A stretch of DNA of 64,000 nt from an uncultured Pelagibacteraceae bacterium (GTDB lineage Bacteria > Pseudomonadota > Alphaproteobacteria > Pelagibacterales > Pelagibacteraceae): NCBI GenBank assembly GCA_902551985.1, contig CACDFI010000007.1, forward strand, positions 24,880 to 88,879. The letters are read 5' to 3'. The notes under the pieces are model-generated. The model saw only the letters and a program-made list of their open reading frames with translations, was not told the origin of the DNA and searched no databases. Numbering within the stretch: the stretch's first letter is position 1; each line of letters begins with the position of its first letter. The translations under genes and the position numbers were made by a program. This document shows, one piece after another, positions 19,516-28,725 of this stretch.

Positions 19516-19875
19516 ATGTTGACAGTATTTAAACAAATTTTTACCTGGTGGAATCAACAGACGTTTGGAACGAGATTACAAATATTTTTTTCAGGAAAAC
19601 TAGTTGGAGAAGATAAAAATGGAAATAAATATTACGAGAGTAAATCAGGAAGAAGATGGGTAATTTATAAAGGTGAAGTTGAAGCATCAAAAATACCGAA
19701 TGAATGGTACTCGTGGATGCATCATATGAATAATAAAATTCAAAATATTCACAATTTAAAAAAATATGATTGGCAAAAGGAACATCTACCAAATCAATCA
19801 GGATCAAATAATTCTTACCATCCCAAAAAATATAATAATGGTATCAAAAAAAAATATAAAAGCTGGAAGAATTAA
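19516..19875 (+). CDS. NADH:ubiquinone oxidoreductase accessory subunit, NDUFA12 family
   Basis: A 119-residue protein. WWNQQTFGTRLQIFFSGKLV, then GEDKNGNKYYE and RRWVIYKGEVEASKIPNEWY SW-like residues, identify the NDUFA12 (B17.2) family, an accessory protein of respiratory complex I kept in alphaproteobacteria and mitochondria. The C-terminal 30 residues are Asn/Lys-rich and poorly conserved. The 3' end overlaps the DUF2155 gene by 38 bases, and that pairing is common in alphaproteobacteria. Confidence 0.9.
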   Translation: MLTVFKQIFTWWNQQTFGTRLQIFFSGKLVGEDKNGNKYYESKSGRRWVIYKGEVEASKIPNEWYSWMHHMNNKIQNIHNLKKYDWQKEHLPNQSGSNNSYHPKKYNNGIKKKYKSWKN

Positions 19876-20242
19876 ATATTTAATTTTAACAACTTTTTTT
19901 ATTCTTGTAGCCAAGAATCTAGTTGCAGAAGATTTACAAAAAAGTGAAAAAATTGTAGAATTAAGTATTCTTGATAAAGTTAGTTCAAAAAATACAAATG
20001 TAATTATTAAAATAGGTGAAGAGTACCCTTTCCAAAACTTAAATATTAAAGTTTTAAAATGTTACAATTCCAAATTTGACGATGATCCAGAGGTAACTGC
20101 TTTTTTACAAGTTACAGATAAAACAATAATTAATAAGAATAAGGTATTTATTTTTAATGACTGGACATTTGCCTCAAGCCCATCAATAAGGCCATTTGAT
20201 CATCCTGTCTATGATGTTTGGCTAAAAAAATGTTATAGCTAA
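19838..20242 (+). CDS. DUF2155 family secreted protein
   Basis: About 134 residues from ATG 19838, which gives a proper signal peptide (IKYLILTTFFILVAKNLVAE); an upstream in-frame ATG at 19766 would place 24 unrelated residues before it. The conserved part has PFQNLNIKVLKCYNSKFDDD, then FNDWTFASSPSI and HPVYDVWLKKC, a typical DUF2155 domain with two Cys. The function is unknown; adjacency to NDUFA12 suggests an envelope role linked to respiration. Its stop codon and that of the convergent accC share the four bases CTAA. Confidence 0.82.
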   Translation: MVSKKNIKAGRIKYLILTTFFILVAKNLVAEDLQKSEKIVELSILDKVSSKNTNVIIKIGEEYPFQNLNIKVLKCYNSKFDDDPEVTAFLQVTDKTIINKNKVFIFNDWTFASSPSIRPFDHPVYDVWLKKCYS

Positions 20243-21576
20243 ATAACTTTTTCTTTATCAAGCCAACTAACATTAAAATTTGAGTTTATAAATTTTTTGT
20301 TGTTTAATAACACCTTATGAAGGTCTATAGTGGTAGTTATGCCTTCGATCACAAACTCATCCAGAGACCTCAGCATTCTTTGGATAGCTTCTTCTCTATT
20401 TCTTCCATGTGTTATGACTTTACACACCATACTATCGTAATATGGAGTAATTTTATAACCCTGATATATAGAACCATCTACTCTAGTTCTAAAACCTGAC
20501 GGTTGATGACACATGCCTATTTTGCCAGGAGATGGTTGAAAATTATTACTTGGATCTTCAGCATTAATTCTACATTCAATTGCATGACCTCTTGGATTTA
20601 CATCTGCTTGTGTTAAAGCAGTATCGCCTGAGAATGCAATCCATATTTGCTCTTTTATTATATCAATACCCGTTACCATTTCAGTAACGGGATGTTCTAC
20701 TTGAACCCTAGTATTCATTTCAAGAAAATAAAATTTCCCATCTTCGTATATAAATTCTACTGTCCCAGCACCCTCATAACCAATTTTACTTACCATGGTA
20801 ACAGTTTTTTCAAATAAATCTTTTCTTAAGCTATCGTTTAAGACAGGGCTTGGAGTTTCCTCTATAAGTTTTTGGTGTCTTCTTTGAACTGAACAATCTC
20901 TCTCATGCAAATGCACAGTTCTATTCTTACCCGAGAGAACTTGAACTTCAATATGTCTGGGATTTTGAAAAAATTTTTCAATGTAAACTTCATCATTTCC
21001 AAAAAACTTTTTTGCTTCTTGCTTGGCTGTTAAAAAAAGGTTTTCAAAATCCTCAATTTTGTTCACAATTTTCATTCCTTTTCCTCCTCCTCCACCTGCT
21101 GCTTTTATTAGGATAGGAAAACCAACTTTTTCACATATTTTTTTTGCTTCATTTAAATCTTTTATGCCTCCCTCAGAACCCTCAATTACAGGTAGTCCAT
21201 ATTGTTTTGCAACTTTTTTAGCTTCTATTTTATCACCCATCATTTTAATCAGATTTGATGATGGACCTATAAATTTTATATTGTTTTCTTCTAAGATTTT
21301 TGCAAATTCAGAATTTTCTGATAAAAAACCATATCCAGGGTGAACCGCCTCCGATCCGGTTAATTCTATCGCAGACATAATTGCGGGAATATTTAAATAA
21401 CTTAGTGTTGGTTGGTGTGGACCAACACAAATACTTTCATCTGCCAATCTTACATGCATACTATCTCGATCAACATCAGAATGTATTGCAACTGTTTCAA
21501 TACCCCATTCCTTACAAGCTCTAATTATTCTTACTGCTATCTCACCTCTGTTGGCTATGAGTATTTTTTTAAACAT
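20239..21576 (-). CDS. accC: Acetyl-CoA carboxylase, biotin carboxylase subunit
   Basis: A 445-residue ATP-grasp enzyme that carboxylates biotin on AccB with bicarbonate and ATP. It has ILIANRGEIAVRIIRA at the N-terminus, the Gly-rich KAAGGGGGKGM ATP loop, HLHERDCSVQRRHQKLIEE, and the active-site region EMNTRVQVEHPVTE. Length is normal. It is the last gene of aroQ-accB-accC on the minus strand, 5 bases below accB. Confidence 0.97.
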   Translation of the reverse strand: MFKKILIANRGEIAVRIIRACKEWGIETVAIHSDVDRDSMHVRLADESICVGPHQPTLSYLNIPAIMSAIELTGSEAVHPGYGFLSENSEFAKILEENNIKFIGPSSNLIKMMGDKIEAKKVAKQYGLPVIEGSEGGIKDLNEAKKICEKVGFPILIKAAGGGGGKGMKIVNKIEDFENLFLTAKQEAKKFFGNDEVYIEKFFQNPRHIEVQVLSGKNRTVHLHERDCSVQRRHQKLIEETPSPVLNDSLRKDLFEKTVTMVSKIGYEGAGTVEFIYEDGKFYFLEMNTRVQVEHPVTEMVTGIDIIKEQIWIAFSGDTALTQADVNPRGHAIECRINAEDPSNNFQPSPGKIGMCHQPSGFRTRVDGSIYQGYKITPYYDSMVCKVITHGRNREEAIQRMLRSLDEFVIEGITTTIDLHKVLLNNKKFINSNFNVSWLDKEKVI

Positions 21577-21581
21577 TAATT

Positions 21582-22004
21582 TTAACTTAGAATTGCAATA
21601 GTCTGACCAAACTCTACTGGCTGTCCATCTTCAACTGTAATTTCTTTAACAATCCCATCCATGTGGCTTGGTACATGATTCATGGTTTTCATTGCCTCAA
21701 CAATCATTACTGTGTCGCCCTTTTTTATTTTTTTTCCAACTTCAATAAATTTTTTACCCCCTGGTTCTGGAGCGAGATAAGCCGTACCGATTATTGGTGA
21801 TGTTATTTTTTTCAAATTATCAATTGGCATTTCCTCTTTTTTGACTTTAGTTTGGTCAACTGATAATGAAGGTACTGTATTTTGAGAAACTCTTGATTTT
21901 GAGACTTTAACTTTAAGATCCTTTTCGCTATATTCTATTTCAGTTAGATTAAATTCATCCAAATAATCGTTTAGTTCTTTAATAATATTTTTATTAATTT
22001 TCAT
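21582..22004 (-). CDS. accB: Biotin carboxyl carrier protein of acetyl-CoA carboxylase
   Basis: A 140-residue protein. A Pro/Lys/Val linker (about 38-66) separates the N-terminal helix from the biotinyl domain (67-140). The biotinylated Lys is Lys106 in VEAMKTMNHVPS. The usual EAMKMMN has Thr in place of the second Met, a mild variant. It overlaps aroQ by 11 bases and is followed by accC. Confidence 0.95.
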   Translation of the reverse strand: MKINKNIIKELNDYLDEFNLTEIEYSEKDLKVKVSKSRVSQNTVPSLSVDQTKVKKEEMPIDNLKKITSPIIGTAYLAPEPGGKKFIEVGKKIKKGDTVMIVEAMKTMNHVPSHMDGIVKEITVEDGQPVEFGQTIAILS

Positions 22005-22437
22005 TTTTTAATATCTCATGCATAGAATTTATGGCTAAAATATAGCCGTTAATCCCTAGTCCACAAATCATACCTGTAACAACGCCACTAATCAGTGATT
22101 TGTGTCTAAAATCCTCCCTTTTATAAATATTTGATATATGAACTTCAATAATAGGTTTCTTGAAAATATTTAACGCATCTCTTATTGCTACTGAGGTGTG
22201 ACTATATCCAGCTGCATTTATAATAATTCCTTCATGTGTTTTGCGAGCATCTTGGATAATGTTCACAATGTCTCCCTCTATATTTGATTGTTGAATTTCT
22301 ATTTCAATATTTAATTCTTTTGCCCTGGATTGACAAATTTCTTCAAGATATTTATAGTTCTTGCTACCATATTGAGTTTGTTCTCTTTCTCCTAATAGAT
22401 TAAGATTGGGACCATTAATTATTATAATTTTAGTCAT
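21994..22437 (-). CDS. aroQ: 3-dehydroquinate dehydratase, type II
   Basis: A 147-residue dodecamer-type shikimate pathway enzyme. It has NGPNLNLLGEREQTQYG with catalytic Tyr23, NAAGYSHTSVAIRDAL (74-89) and EVHISNIYKREDFRHKS with His100. It is the first gene of the aroQ-accB-accC run, a common alphaproteobacterial arrangement. Its start is 16 bases from the divergent thiS start. Confidence 0.96.
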   Translation of the reverse strand: MTKIIIINGPNLNLLGEREQTQYGSKNYKYLEEICQSRAKELNIEIEIQQSNIEGDIVNIIQDARKTHEGIIINAAGYSHTSVAIRDALNIFKKPIIEVHISNIYKREDFRHKSLISGVVTGMICGLGINGYILAINSMHEILKNEN

Positions 22438-22453
22438 TCGAAACTTATATTAT

Positions 22454-22672
22454 ATGAATAAAAAAAATAAAATAAAAATAGTTGTAAATGGCAAAGTTTT
22501 AACAGTAAACTTAAAATTTTCTTTAAAAAATCTTATCGAAAAGTTAAAAACTCCAATTAATAAAATTGCAATAGAATTAAACGAGGAAATAGTTGATAAA
22601 AAAAAATTAAATAGAATATTTTTAAAAAATAAAGATAGAATTGAAATAGTTCATTTTATAGGTGGTGGTTAG
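22454..22672 (+). CDS. thiS: Sulfur carrier protein ThiS
   Basis: A 72-residue ubiquitin-like protein from ATG 22454 (MNKKNKIKIVVNGKVLTVNL). It ends in VHFIGGG, the Gly-Gly tail that is made a thiocarboxylate to carry sulfur for the thiazole ring of thiamine. A longer in-frame start at 22406 would overlap aroQ and add unrelated residues. Its stop overlaps the GTG start of thiG by one base. No TPP riboswitch fits in the 16-base gap upstream. Confidence 0.93.
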   Translation: MNKKNKIKIVVNGKVLTVNLKFSLKNLIEKLKTPINKIAIELNEEIVDKKKLNRIFLKNKDRIEIVHFIGGG

Positions 22673-23445
22673 TGAAATTAGATGTTTTAAAAATTGCAAA
22701 TAAAAATTTTAAATCAAGACTAATTGTCGGAACGGGCAAGTATAAAAGTATGCTTGAATGCTCAAAAGCAATTAAAAATTCAGGTGCTGAAATAGTTACA
22801 GTTGCGGTAAGAAGAGTAAATATTACTGATAGTTCAAAACCTCTATTGATGGATTATATAGATCCAAAAAAAATAATGTATTTACCTAATACGGCAGGAT
22901 GTTTTACCTCAAAAGATGCTTTAAGAACGTTAAGGCTCGCAAGAGAAATAGGAGGATGGAAAATAGTTAAACTTGAGGTGTTAGGAGACAAAAAAAATTT
23001 ATTTCCAGATATGATAGAAACTTTAAACTCAACAGAGGTTTTGACAAAAGAGGGATTTAAAGTAATGGTTTATTGTAATGATGATCCGCTTATGTGTAAG
23101 AGGTTAGAAAATGCTGGCGCTTCCGCGATTATGCCTTTAGCAGCACCAATTGGGTCAGGTTTGGGGATACAAAACATAACAAATATTAAAATTTTGAGAA
23201 AACAAACAAAAGTACCTTTAATAATTGATGCTGGCATAGGCCAAGCTTCGGATGCAGTTCAAGCAATGGAGTTAGGTTGTGACGCAGTTTTAATTAATAC
23301 TGCAATCGCAAAGGCTAAAAACCCTCTCCAAATGGCTGAGTCAATGAAATATGCGGTAATATCAGGAAGAAAGTCTTTTTTGTCTGGTAGGATAACTCCA
23401 AATCTTGAAGGATCTGCTTCTACAACTAAAAAAGGAATAATTTAG
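22672..23445 (+). CDS. thiG: Thiazole synthase ThiG
   Basis: A 257-residue TIM-barrel enzyme that builds the thiamine thiazole from deoxyxylulose phosphate, dehydroglycine and ThiS thiocarboxylate. It has LIVGTGKYKS (18-27), LPNTAGCFTSKDALRTLRLA (71-90), and Schiff-base Lys100 in WKIVKLEVLGD. GIGQASDAVQAMELGCDAVL and NTAIAKA follow. The start is GTG at 22672, overlapping the thiS stop. Its stop shares TTAG with the stop of the convergent RNase gene. Confidence 0.95.
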   Translation: MKLDVLKIANKNFKSRLIVGTGKYKSMLECSKAIKNSGAEIVTVAVRRVNITDSSKPLLMDYIDPKKIMYLPNTAGCFTSKDALRTLRLAREIGGWKIVKLEVLGDKKNLFPDMIETLNSTEVLTKEGFKVMVYCNDDPLMCKRLENAGASAIMPLAAPIGSGLGIQNITNIKILRKQTKVPLIIDAGIGQASDAVQAMELGCDAVLINTAIAKAKNPLQMAESMKYAVISGRKSFLSGRITPNLEGSASTTKKGII

Positions 23446-25208
23446 TTTTTTTTTTTAAAATTTTTTCTTTTTTTAAATATTTTTCTTTTAAAATTAGGTT
23501 TTTTAATATTTTTTAACTCTAAATTTTTTTCAACTTTTTCATCTGTAATTTTTTGTAGATTTTCAATTTTTTCAATTTTATCCAATATTTTTCCTGATTT
23601 TGATTTAAATTGTATTTCATACTCTTGCAAACCTAATTTTTCACTAATATTTAAACTTATTTTAATCTTATTTTTTTTCTTAAAATAGTTTAGATCCTCA
23701 GAGAAATAATTTTCAATAAAATTTAGTATTTTTTCGTTAATACTAACATCTACAATTTTAGCATTTGTTTCAAATATTTTAATTTCAATTAATTTGATAA
23801 TTTTTAATGCTAATGTTTCGTTCGTTAATTTTATTGACCATTTAATATTACTTTCCCTTAACCTTTGTCTAGACATTTCAAGCAATCCAAAATTACTTAT
23901 TCTTCCTATTTGAATTCGCGCTCTATCATTGCGGCATCTTTCTTTTAGTCTTCTTTCAACTTGTTTGCGGTTGTTAAAGCTTAGCATATCAATAAAATCT
24001 ATAATTATTAATCCTGATAGGTCTCTTATTTTAATTTGTCTAGCTATCTCTTCAGCAGCTTCTAAATTAGTATCTAATGCAGTACTTTCTACATTTTTTT
24101 GTTTTATCGATTTACCAGAGTTGATATCTATTGAAATTAAAGCCTCAGTTGGATTTATTACAATATAACCTCCAGAACTTAGTTTCACCTCTGTTTTAAA
24201 AATTTCAAAAAGTTTTTTTTCTATATTTTCTTTAAAAAATAGTGGCACTTTCTCTCTAAATTTTTTTACTTTTTTAATATGTTTTGGCATCACAAGTTTC
24301 ATATAATTTTTAGCTTTTTGATACCCTTCATTGCCTTCAACTATTATATTTTGTGTTTCGTCGTCGTACATATCTCTTATACTTCTTTTAATAATATCAC
24401 TTTCCTGATGTATCAAAGATGGCGCAATAGAGTTTAACGCATTATTTTTTATAGAGTTCCAAACTGAAATTAAATTTTTAAGATCTCCATCAATTTCATT
24501 TTTAGTTTTATTTGAACCTGCAGTTCTTACTATTATTCCCATTTCTTTTGGAATCTCAATTTCATTTAATATTTTTCTTATTTTCTTTCTATCCCCAGGG
24601 TTAAATATTTTTCTTGATATTCCACCACCTTTTGCAGTGTTGGGCATCAGAACAATATATTTTCCTGCTATGCTTATAAATGTACTTAATGCAGCTCCTT
24701 TAAAACCTCTCTCATCTTTCAAAACTTGAACCAATATGACTTGATTAGGTTTTATAACTTCTTGTATCTTGTATCTTTTTGAAGGAAATTTTTTTTCTAC
24801 ATTTATTTTTTCTTTAGCATCATCTTCTAATTTCTCAACTGGATCATTTATTTTTATTTCCTCGTTTCCCTCTAAAATTTGATTTTCATTTTTTTCACTC
24901 TCTCTTGATAATTCCTCTCTTACTTTTTCTTCCTCTTCTTTTATTTTTTCTAAATCACTTTGAGGTAGCTGGTAATAGTCAGATTGGATATCATTAAAAG
25001 ATAAAAATCCATGTCTTTCTCTTCCAAAGTCTACAAATGCAGCTTGAAGCGATGGCTCTATTCTACTAACTTTTCCTAAATAAATATTATTTTTTATTAA
25101 GGTATTATTTACACTCTCATATTCGTAGTCTTCAATATGATTATCTTTTTTAAGAACAACTCGTGTTTCATTTGGATGCGATGCATCAATGTATAAGTTT
25201 TTTGACAT
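23442..25208 (-). CDS. rne: Ribonuclease E/G family endoribonuclease
   Basis: A 588-residue RNase E/G. The S1 domain starts IYLGKVSRIEPSLQAAFVDF (42-61) and holds a charged insert (about 74-140). Catalytic Asp361 (SIDINSG) and Asp404 (IIIDFIDM) are present, with RRLKERCRNDRARIQIGRIS and EMSRQRL after them. The CPxC zinc-link that normally follows EMSRQRL is missing; the only Cys is Cys425. The C-terminus is a short Lys-rich tail, not a long degradosome scaffold. RNase G is possible, but the S1 insert favours RNase E. It cleaves rRNA precursors and mRNA. Confidence 0.9.
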   Translation of the reverse strand: MSKNLYIDASHPNETRVVLKKDNHIEDYEYESVNNTLIKNNIYLGKVSRIEPSLQAAFVDFGRERHGFLSFNDIQSDYYQLPQSDLEKIKEEEEKVREELSRESEKNENQILEGNEEIKINDPVEKLEDDAKEKINVEKKFPSKRYKIQEVIKPNQVILVQVLKDERGFKGAALSTFISIAGKYIVLMPNTAKGGGISRKIFNPGDRKKIRKILNEIEIPKEMGIIVRTAGSNKTKNEIDGDLKNLISVWNSIKNNALNSIAPSLIHQESDIIKRSIRDMYDDETQNIIVEGNEGYQKAKNYMKLVMPKHIKKVKKFREKVPLFFKENIEKKLFEIFKTEVKLSSGGYIVINPTEALISIDINSGKSIKQKNVESTALDTNLEAAEEIARQIKIRDLSGLIIIDFIDMLSFNNRKQVERRLKERCRNDRARIQIGRISNFGLLEMSRQRLRESNIKWSIKLTNETLALKIIKLIEIKIFETNAKIVDVSINEKILNFIENYFSEDLNYFKKKNKIKISLNISEKLGLQEYEIQFKSKSGKILDKIEKIENLQKITDEKVEKNLELKNIKKPNFKRKIFKKRKNFKKKN

Positions 25209-25287
25209 AAATTTTGTTTATTTTTCATTTGTTATTTTTAATTCGGTGCCACAACATTAACAAATTCAATCAATAATTTAAACTAAA

Positions 25288-27627
25288 ATGAACGAATTTA
25301 TAAAAAAACTTTTAATAGCTTCAGTCCTATTATTTCTTGTAGGATTTATAGCGATCTTCTCAATACTTTGGTCTTATTCAAATAAATTACCAGATTATAA
25401 ATTTTTGAAAAATTATAAACCACCAGTTTCAAGTAAAGTTTACTCAGGGGAAGGTATTTTAATTAGTGATTTTTCATCTGAAAAAAGAATATTTGTTCCA
25501 TATAATGCAATTCCTAAAAAAATAATAAATTCATTTTTATCTTCCGAAGATAAAAATTTTTTTAAACATCCAGGTGTAGATGCTAAAGGTATTTTAAGAG
25601 CCTTTAAAAATAATATTTATAATTTATTAAGATCAAATAGACTAGAAGGAGCATCTACAATTACCCAACAAGTAGCAAAAAATTTTCTATTATCTAATGA
25701 GGTAAGTTTAGACAGAAAAATCAAAGAGGCTATTCTTGCATTTCGGATTGAGAGAGCTTTATCTAAGGAGAGAATTTTAGAACTTTATTTAAATCAGATT
25801 TATTTAGGTGAAGGGTCTTATGGAATAGCATCGGCAAGTCTTAGATACTTCGATAAACCAATAGGTGAATTGAATTACTCAGAGTCTGCTTTATTAGCAG
25901 CATTACCGAAAGCGCCGAGCAAGTATAACCCATACAAAAATAAAAAATTGGCAACTTATCGAAGGAATTTGGTAATTAAAAATCTTTATGAAAATTCATA
26001 TATCACCAAAGAAAAGTTCAATGAATTAATAGATACTAAAATTAACTTAAAAAAAAGAAAAAGAATTTTTTTAGAAGATACGAGATATTTTGTTGAGGAC
26101 ATAAGAAAAAAAGTAGTAGAAGAGTATGGATATGATAGAATTTATAAGGAGGGGTTTAATATAAAATCCCCAATTAACTTAGAACTTCAAAATTTAGCTG
26201 CATCATCATTAAGAAAAGGTTTACTAGAATATGATAAAAGAAAGGGATGGCGTGGGCCAATAGATAATCGTAAGAATAAAAACTGGCACAATGATTTAGA
26301 AAAATTTAGATTAGAAAAAACAATTGGTTGGGAAATAGCAATTATTAAAAGAATTGATAAATTTGAAACTGTAATTCAAACATCAAATAAAGAAAATGGA
26401 GTTATACATTATGACGATATCAATTGGACCAGAAAAGATTTTAATCAAATTTTTAAAATTAATGATTTAATTTATGTTAAAAAAATATCTGATGGCATAT
26501 TTAGTCTAAGACAATTACCAAATGTCAATGGTGGGATTGTAGTAATGGATCCTTACAGCGGTAGAGTTTTGGCAATGTCTGGAGGTTTTAGTTTTAAAAA
26601 AAGTGAATTTAATAGAGTATCTCAAGCTAAGAGACAACCAGGGTCTGCTTTTAAGCCCTTTATATACGCTTTAGCTTTAGAAAACAATTATACGCCATCT
26701 TCTTTAATACTGGACGCACCAATTGTTTTAAATCAAGGAGAAGATTTAAAAATGTGGAAACCTGAAAATTATGGTAAAAAATTTTATGGTCTTTCTACAT
26801 TAAGATCTGGTGTTGAAAAGTCCAGAAACTTGATGACTGTTAGGATTTCACAAGAATTAGGGATAGACAAAATTATCAATTTTTCAAAAAAATTAAATAT
26901 TTACGAAAATCCTGATGAGTTATTGTCAGTATCTTTAGGCTCTGCAGAAACAACTTTAATAAATATTACTAGTGCTTACTGTTCATTTGTAAATGGTGGT
27001 AAATTGGTAACCCCAATCATTATTGATAGAATTCAGGACAGTGAAGGAAACACAATTTTTAATAATGAAAAAAGATTTTGTGAAAATTGTGATAAAATTT
27101 CATTTGAAGGAAATAATATACCAAAAATAAAAAGTAATTTTAAACAAATCTTCTCACCTCAAACTGCCTATCAAATGACTTCTATCTTAGAGGGTGCTAT
27201 TCAAAGAGGTACTGGAAAACGCTTACGTGATTTAAATTTACAACTTGCTGGCAAAACAGGCACAACAAATAACAATACAGATACTTGGTTTATAGGATTT
27301 ACATCTAATTTAGTAGTTGGAGTTTATGTAGGATATGACAATCCAAAAAGATTAGGAAAATATGAAACAGGCTCTAAAACAGCGCTACCAATATTTAAAG
27401 ATTTCATCAAAAAAGCAGTAAATAATTATGAGGCTAGACCTTTTAAAATTGCAAAAGGAATAAAAATGATGGTAATTGATGCAGAAACTGGAAAAAAAGC
27501 AAATTTTGGCTCAAAAAAAACTATTATAGAGTCATATAAGAAAGAAAAATTTGAAAATCAAACATTTATTAGTAATGATAATCGCAATTATAATAAATTA
27601 AAAAAAAATATTTTAAAATTTTATTAA
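25288..27627 (+). CDS. mrcA: Penicillin-binding protein 1A (bifunctional class A PBP)
   Basis: A 779-residue inner-membrane peptidoglycan synthase. A membrane anchor (about 8-30) precedes the GT51 glycosyltransferase domain with catalytic Glu87 in SSEDKNFFKHPG, then EGASTITQQVAKNF and ELYLNQIYLGEGSYGIASAS. The transpeptidase domain has Ser453 in QPGSAFKPF, SRNLMTVR, and KTGT at 656-659. It starts 80 bases from the divergent RNase gene. Its last base is the first of the prfB start codon. Confidence 0.95.
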   Translation: MNEFIKKLLIASVLLFLVGFIAIFSILWSYSNKLPDYKFLKNYKPPVSSKVYSGEGILISDFSSEKRIFVPYNAIPKKIINSFLSSEDKNFFKHPGVDAKGILRAFKNNIYNLLRSNRLEGASTITQQVAKNFLLSNEVSLDRKIKEAILAFRIERALSKERILELYLNQIYLGEGSYGIASASLRYFDKPIGELNYSESALLAALPKAPSKYNPYKNKKLATYRRNLVIKNLYENSYITKEKFNELIDTKINLKKRKRIFLEDTRYFVEDIRKKVVEEYGYDRIYKEGFNIKSPINLELQNLAASSLRKGLLEYDKRKGWRGPIDNRKNKNWHNDLEKFRLEKTIGWEIAIIKRIDKFETVIQTSNKENGVIHYDDINWTRKDFNQIFKINDLIYVKKISDGIFSLRQLPNVNGGIVVMDPYSGRVLAMSGGFSFKKSEFNRVSQAKRQPGSAFKPFIYALALENNYTPSSLILDAPIVLNQGEDLKMWKPENYGKKFYGLSTLRSGVEKSRNLMTVRISQELGIDKIINFSKKLNIYENPDELLSVSLGSAETTLINITSAYCSFVNGGKLVTPIIIDRIQDSEGNTIFNNEKRFCENCDKISFEGNNIPKIKSNFKQIFSPQTAYQMTSILEGAIQRGTGKRLRDLNLQLAGKTGTTNNNTDTWFIGFTSNLVVGVYVGYDNPKRLGKYETGSKTALPIFKDFIKKAVNNYEARPFKIAKGIKMMVIDAETGKKANFGSKKTIIESYKKEKFENQTFISNDNRNYNKLKKNILKFY

Positions 27628-28725
27628 TGGAACAAGAAGTAGAAAAATTTAAATCAGAAGTAATCAAGATTAATCAAAGAATTAAGGAGTTTCTTTGAAA
27701 CACAAAATATTCTATCAAAAAGAAATCAACTTAATACTTTTATAGAAGACCCAAAATTTTGGGATGATCGCAAAAAAGCAGAAAAAATATTAAAAGAAAA
27801 AAAAGGTTACGATAATTTATTGAATATTCACAAGCAATCAGAAAATGAAATAAGTGAACTATATGATATTTTCCAACTAGCCAATGAAGAAAACGATAAA
27901 CAATTAATTCAGGAAATCTTAGAAAAATTTATTAATTTAAAAAAAAATTTTAAAAAACTAGAAATTAAATGTTTCCTTTCAAACGAAAACGATACATTGG
28001 ATAGTTATTTGGAATTTCACGCAGGTGCAGGTGGCACAGAAAGTCAAGATTGGGCTCAAATGCTTAGGCGAATGTATATGAAGTGGGCTTTTGATCGAGG
28101 TTATAATGTAGAATTAATAAGTGAACACAAAGGTGATGAGGCAGGTATAAAATCTTCTGTTATAAAAATATCTGGCGAATATATTTACGGTTTTTTAAAA
28201 ACCGAGTCAGGTATACATCGCTTGGTTAGAATTTCGCCGTTTGATTCAGGCGCTAGAAGACATACAAGTTTTGCAAGTGTTTGGGTATATCCGGTTATTA
28301 ACGAGGATATAGATATTGAGATATTAGAAAAAGATTTAAGAATTGACACTTACAGATCAAGTGGTGCAGGTGGACAACACGTTAATACAACTGATAGCGC
28401 TGTAAGAATTACACATTTACCAAGTAAAATTGTTGTCCAATGTCAAAATGAGAGATCACAACACAAAAACAAAGAAACTTGTATGAACATGCTTAAAGCT
28501 AGACTTTATGAACATGAGATACAAAAAAGAAAAAAAGAAAGTGACAATATTGAAAGTTCAAAGTCAGAAATAGGCTGGGGACATCAAATAAGATCATATG
28601 TTTTGCACCCTTACAGAATGGTTAAAGATAATAGAACAAATTATGAAAATTCAAATCCAGACAAAGTATTAGATGGGGAAATTGATGAATTTTTAGAAAA
28701 CTCTTTATACAAATTAAATGCGTAG
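27627..28725 (+). CDS. prfB: Peptide chain release factor 2 with programmed +1 frameshift
   Basis: RF2 releases peptides at UGA and UAA. The gene starts at ATG 27627; after 23 codons (ending IKEFL) an in-frame TGA at 27696-27698 follows CTT. Skipping base 27696 gives ETQNILSKRNQL and the rest, for a total of 365 residues. The signal is the classic autoregulatory one: AGGAG (27685-27689), three bases, CTT TGA. Downstream are the stop-recognition motif SPF (RISPFDSGARRHTS) and the catalytic GGQ (SGAGGQHVNTTDSAVR). The end overlaps the AsmA-like gene by 8 bases. Confidence 0.96.
27685..27698 (+). promoter_or_regulatory. prfB programmed +1 ribosomal frameshift signal
   Basis: AGGAG at 27685-27689 is an internal anti-SD-pairing site, then TTT, then the slippery CTT at 27693-27695 and the stop TGA at 27696-27698. 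In E. coli prfB the order and the 3-base spacing are the same. Slow reading of TGA when RF2 is scarce lets the ribosome slip forward one base, giving feedback control. Confidence 0.95.

Noticed and set aside
19766..19837. Upstream in-frame start for the DUF2155 gene
   Set aside because: It would put 24 polar residues before a good signal peptide and lie inside the NDUFA12 gene.
22438..22453. TPP riboswitch upstream of thiS-thiG
   Set aside because: Only 16 bases separate the aroQ and thiS starts, far too short for the riboswitch.
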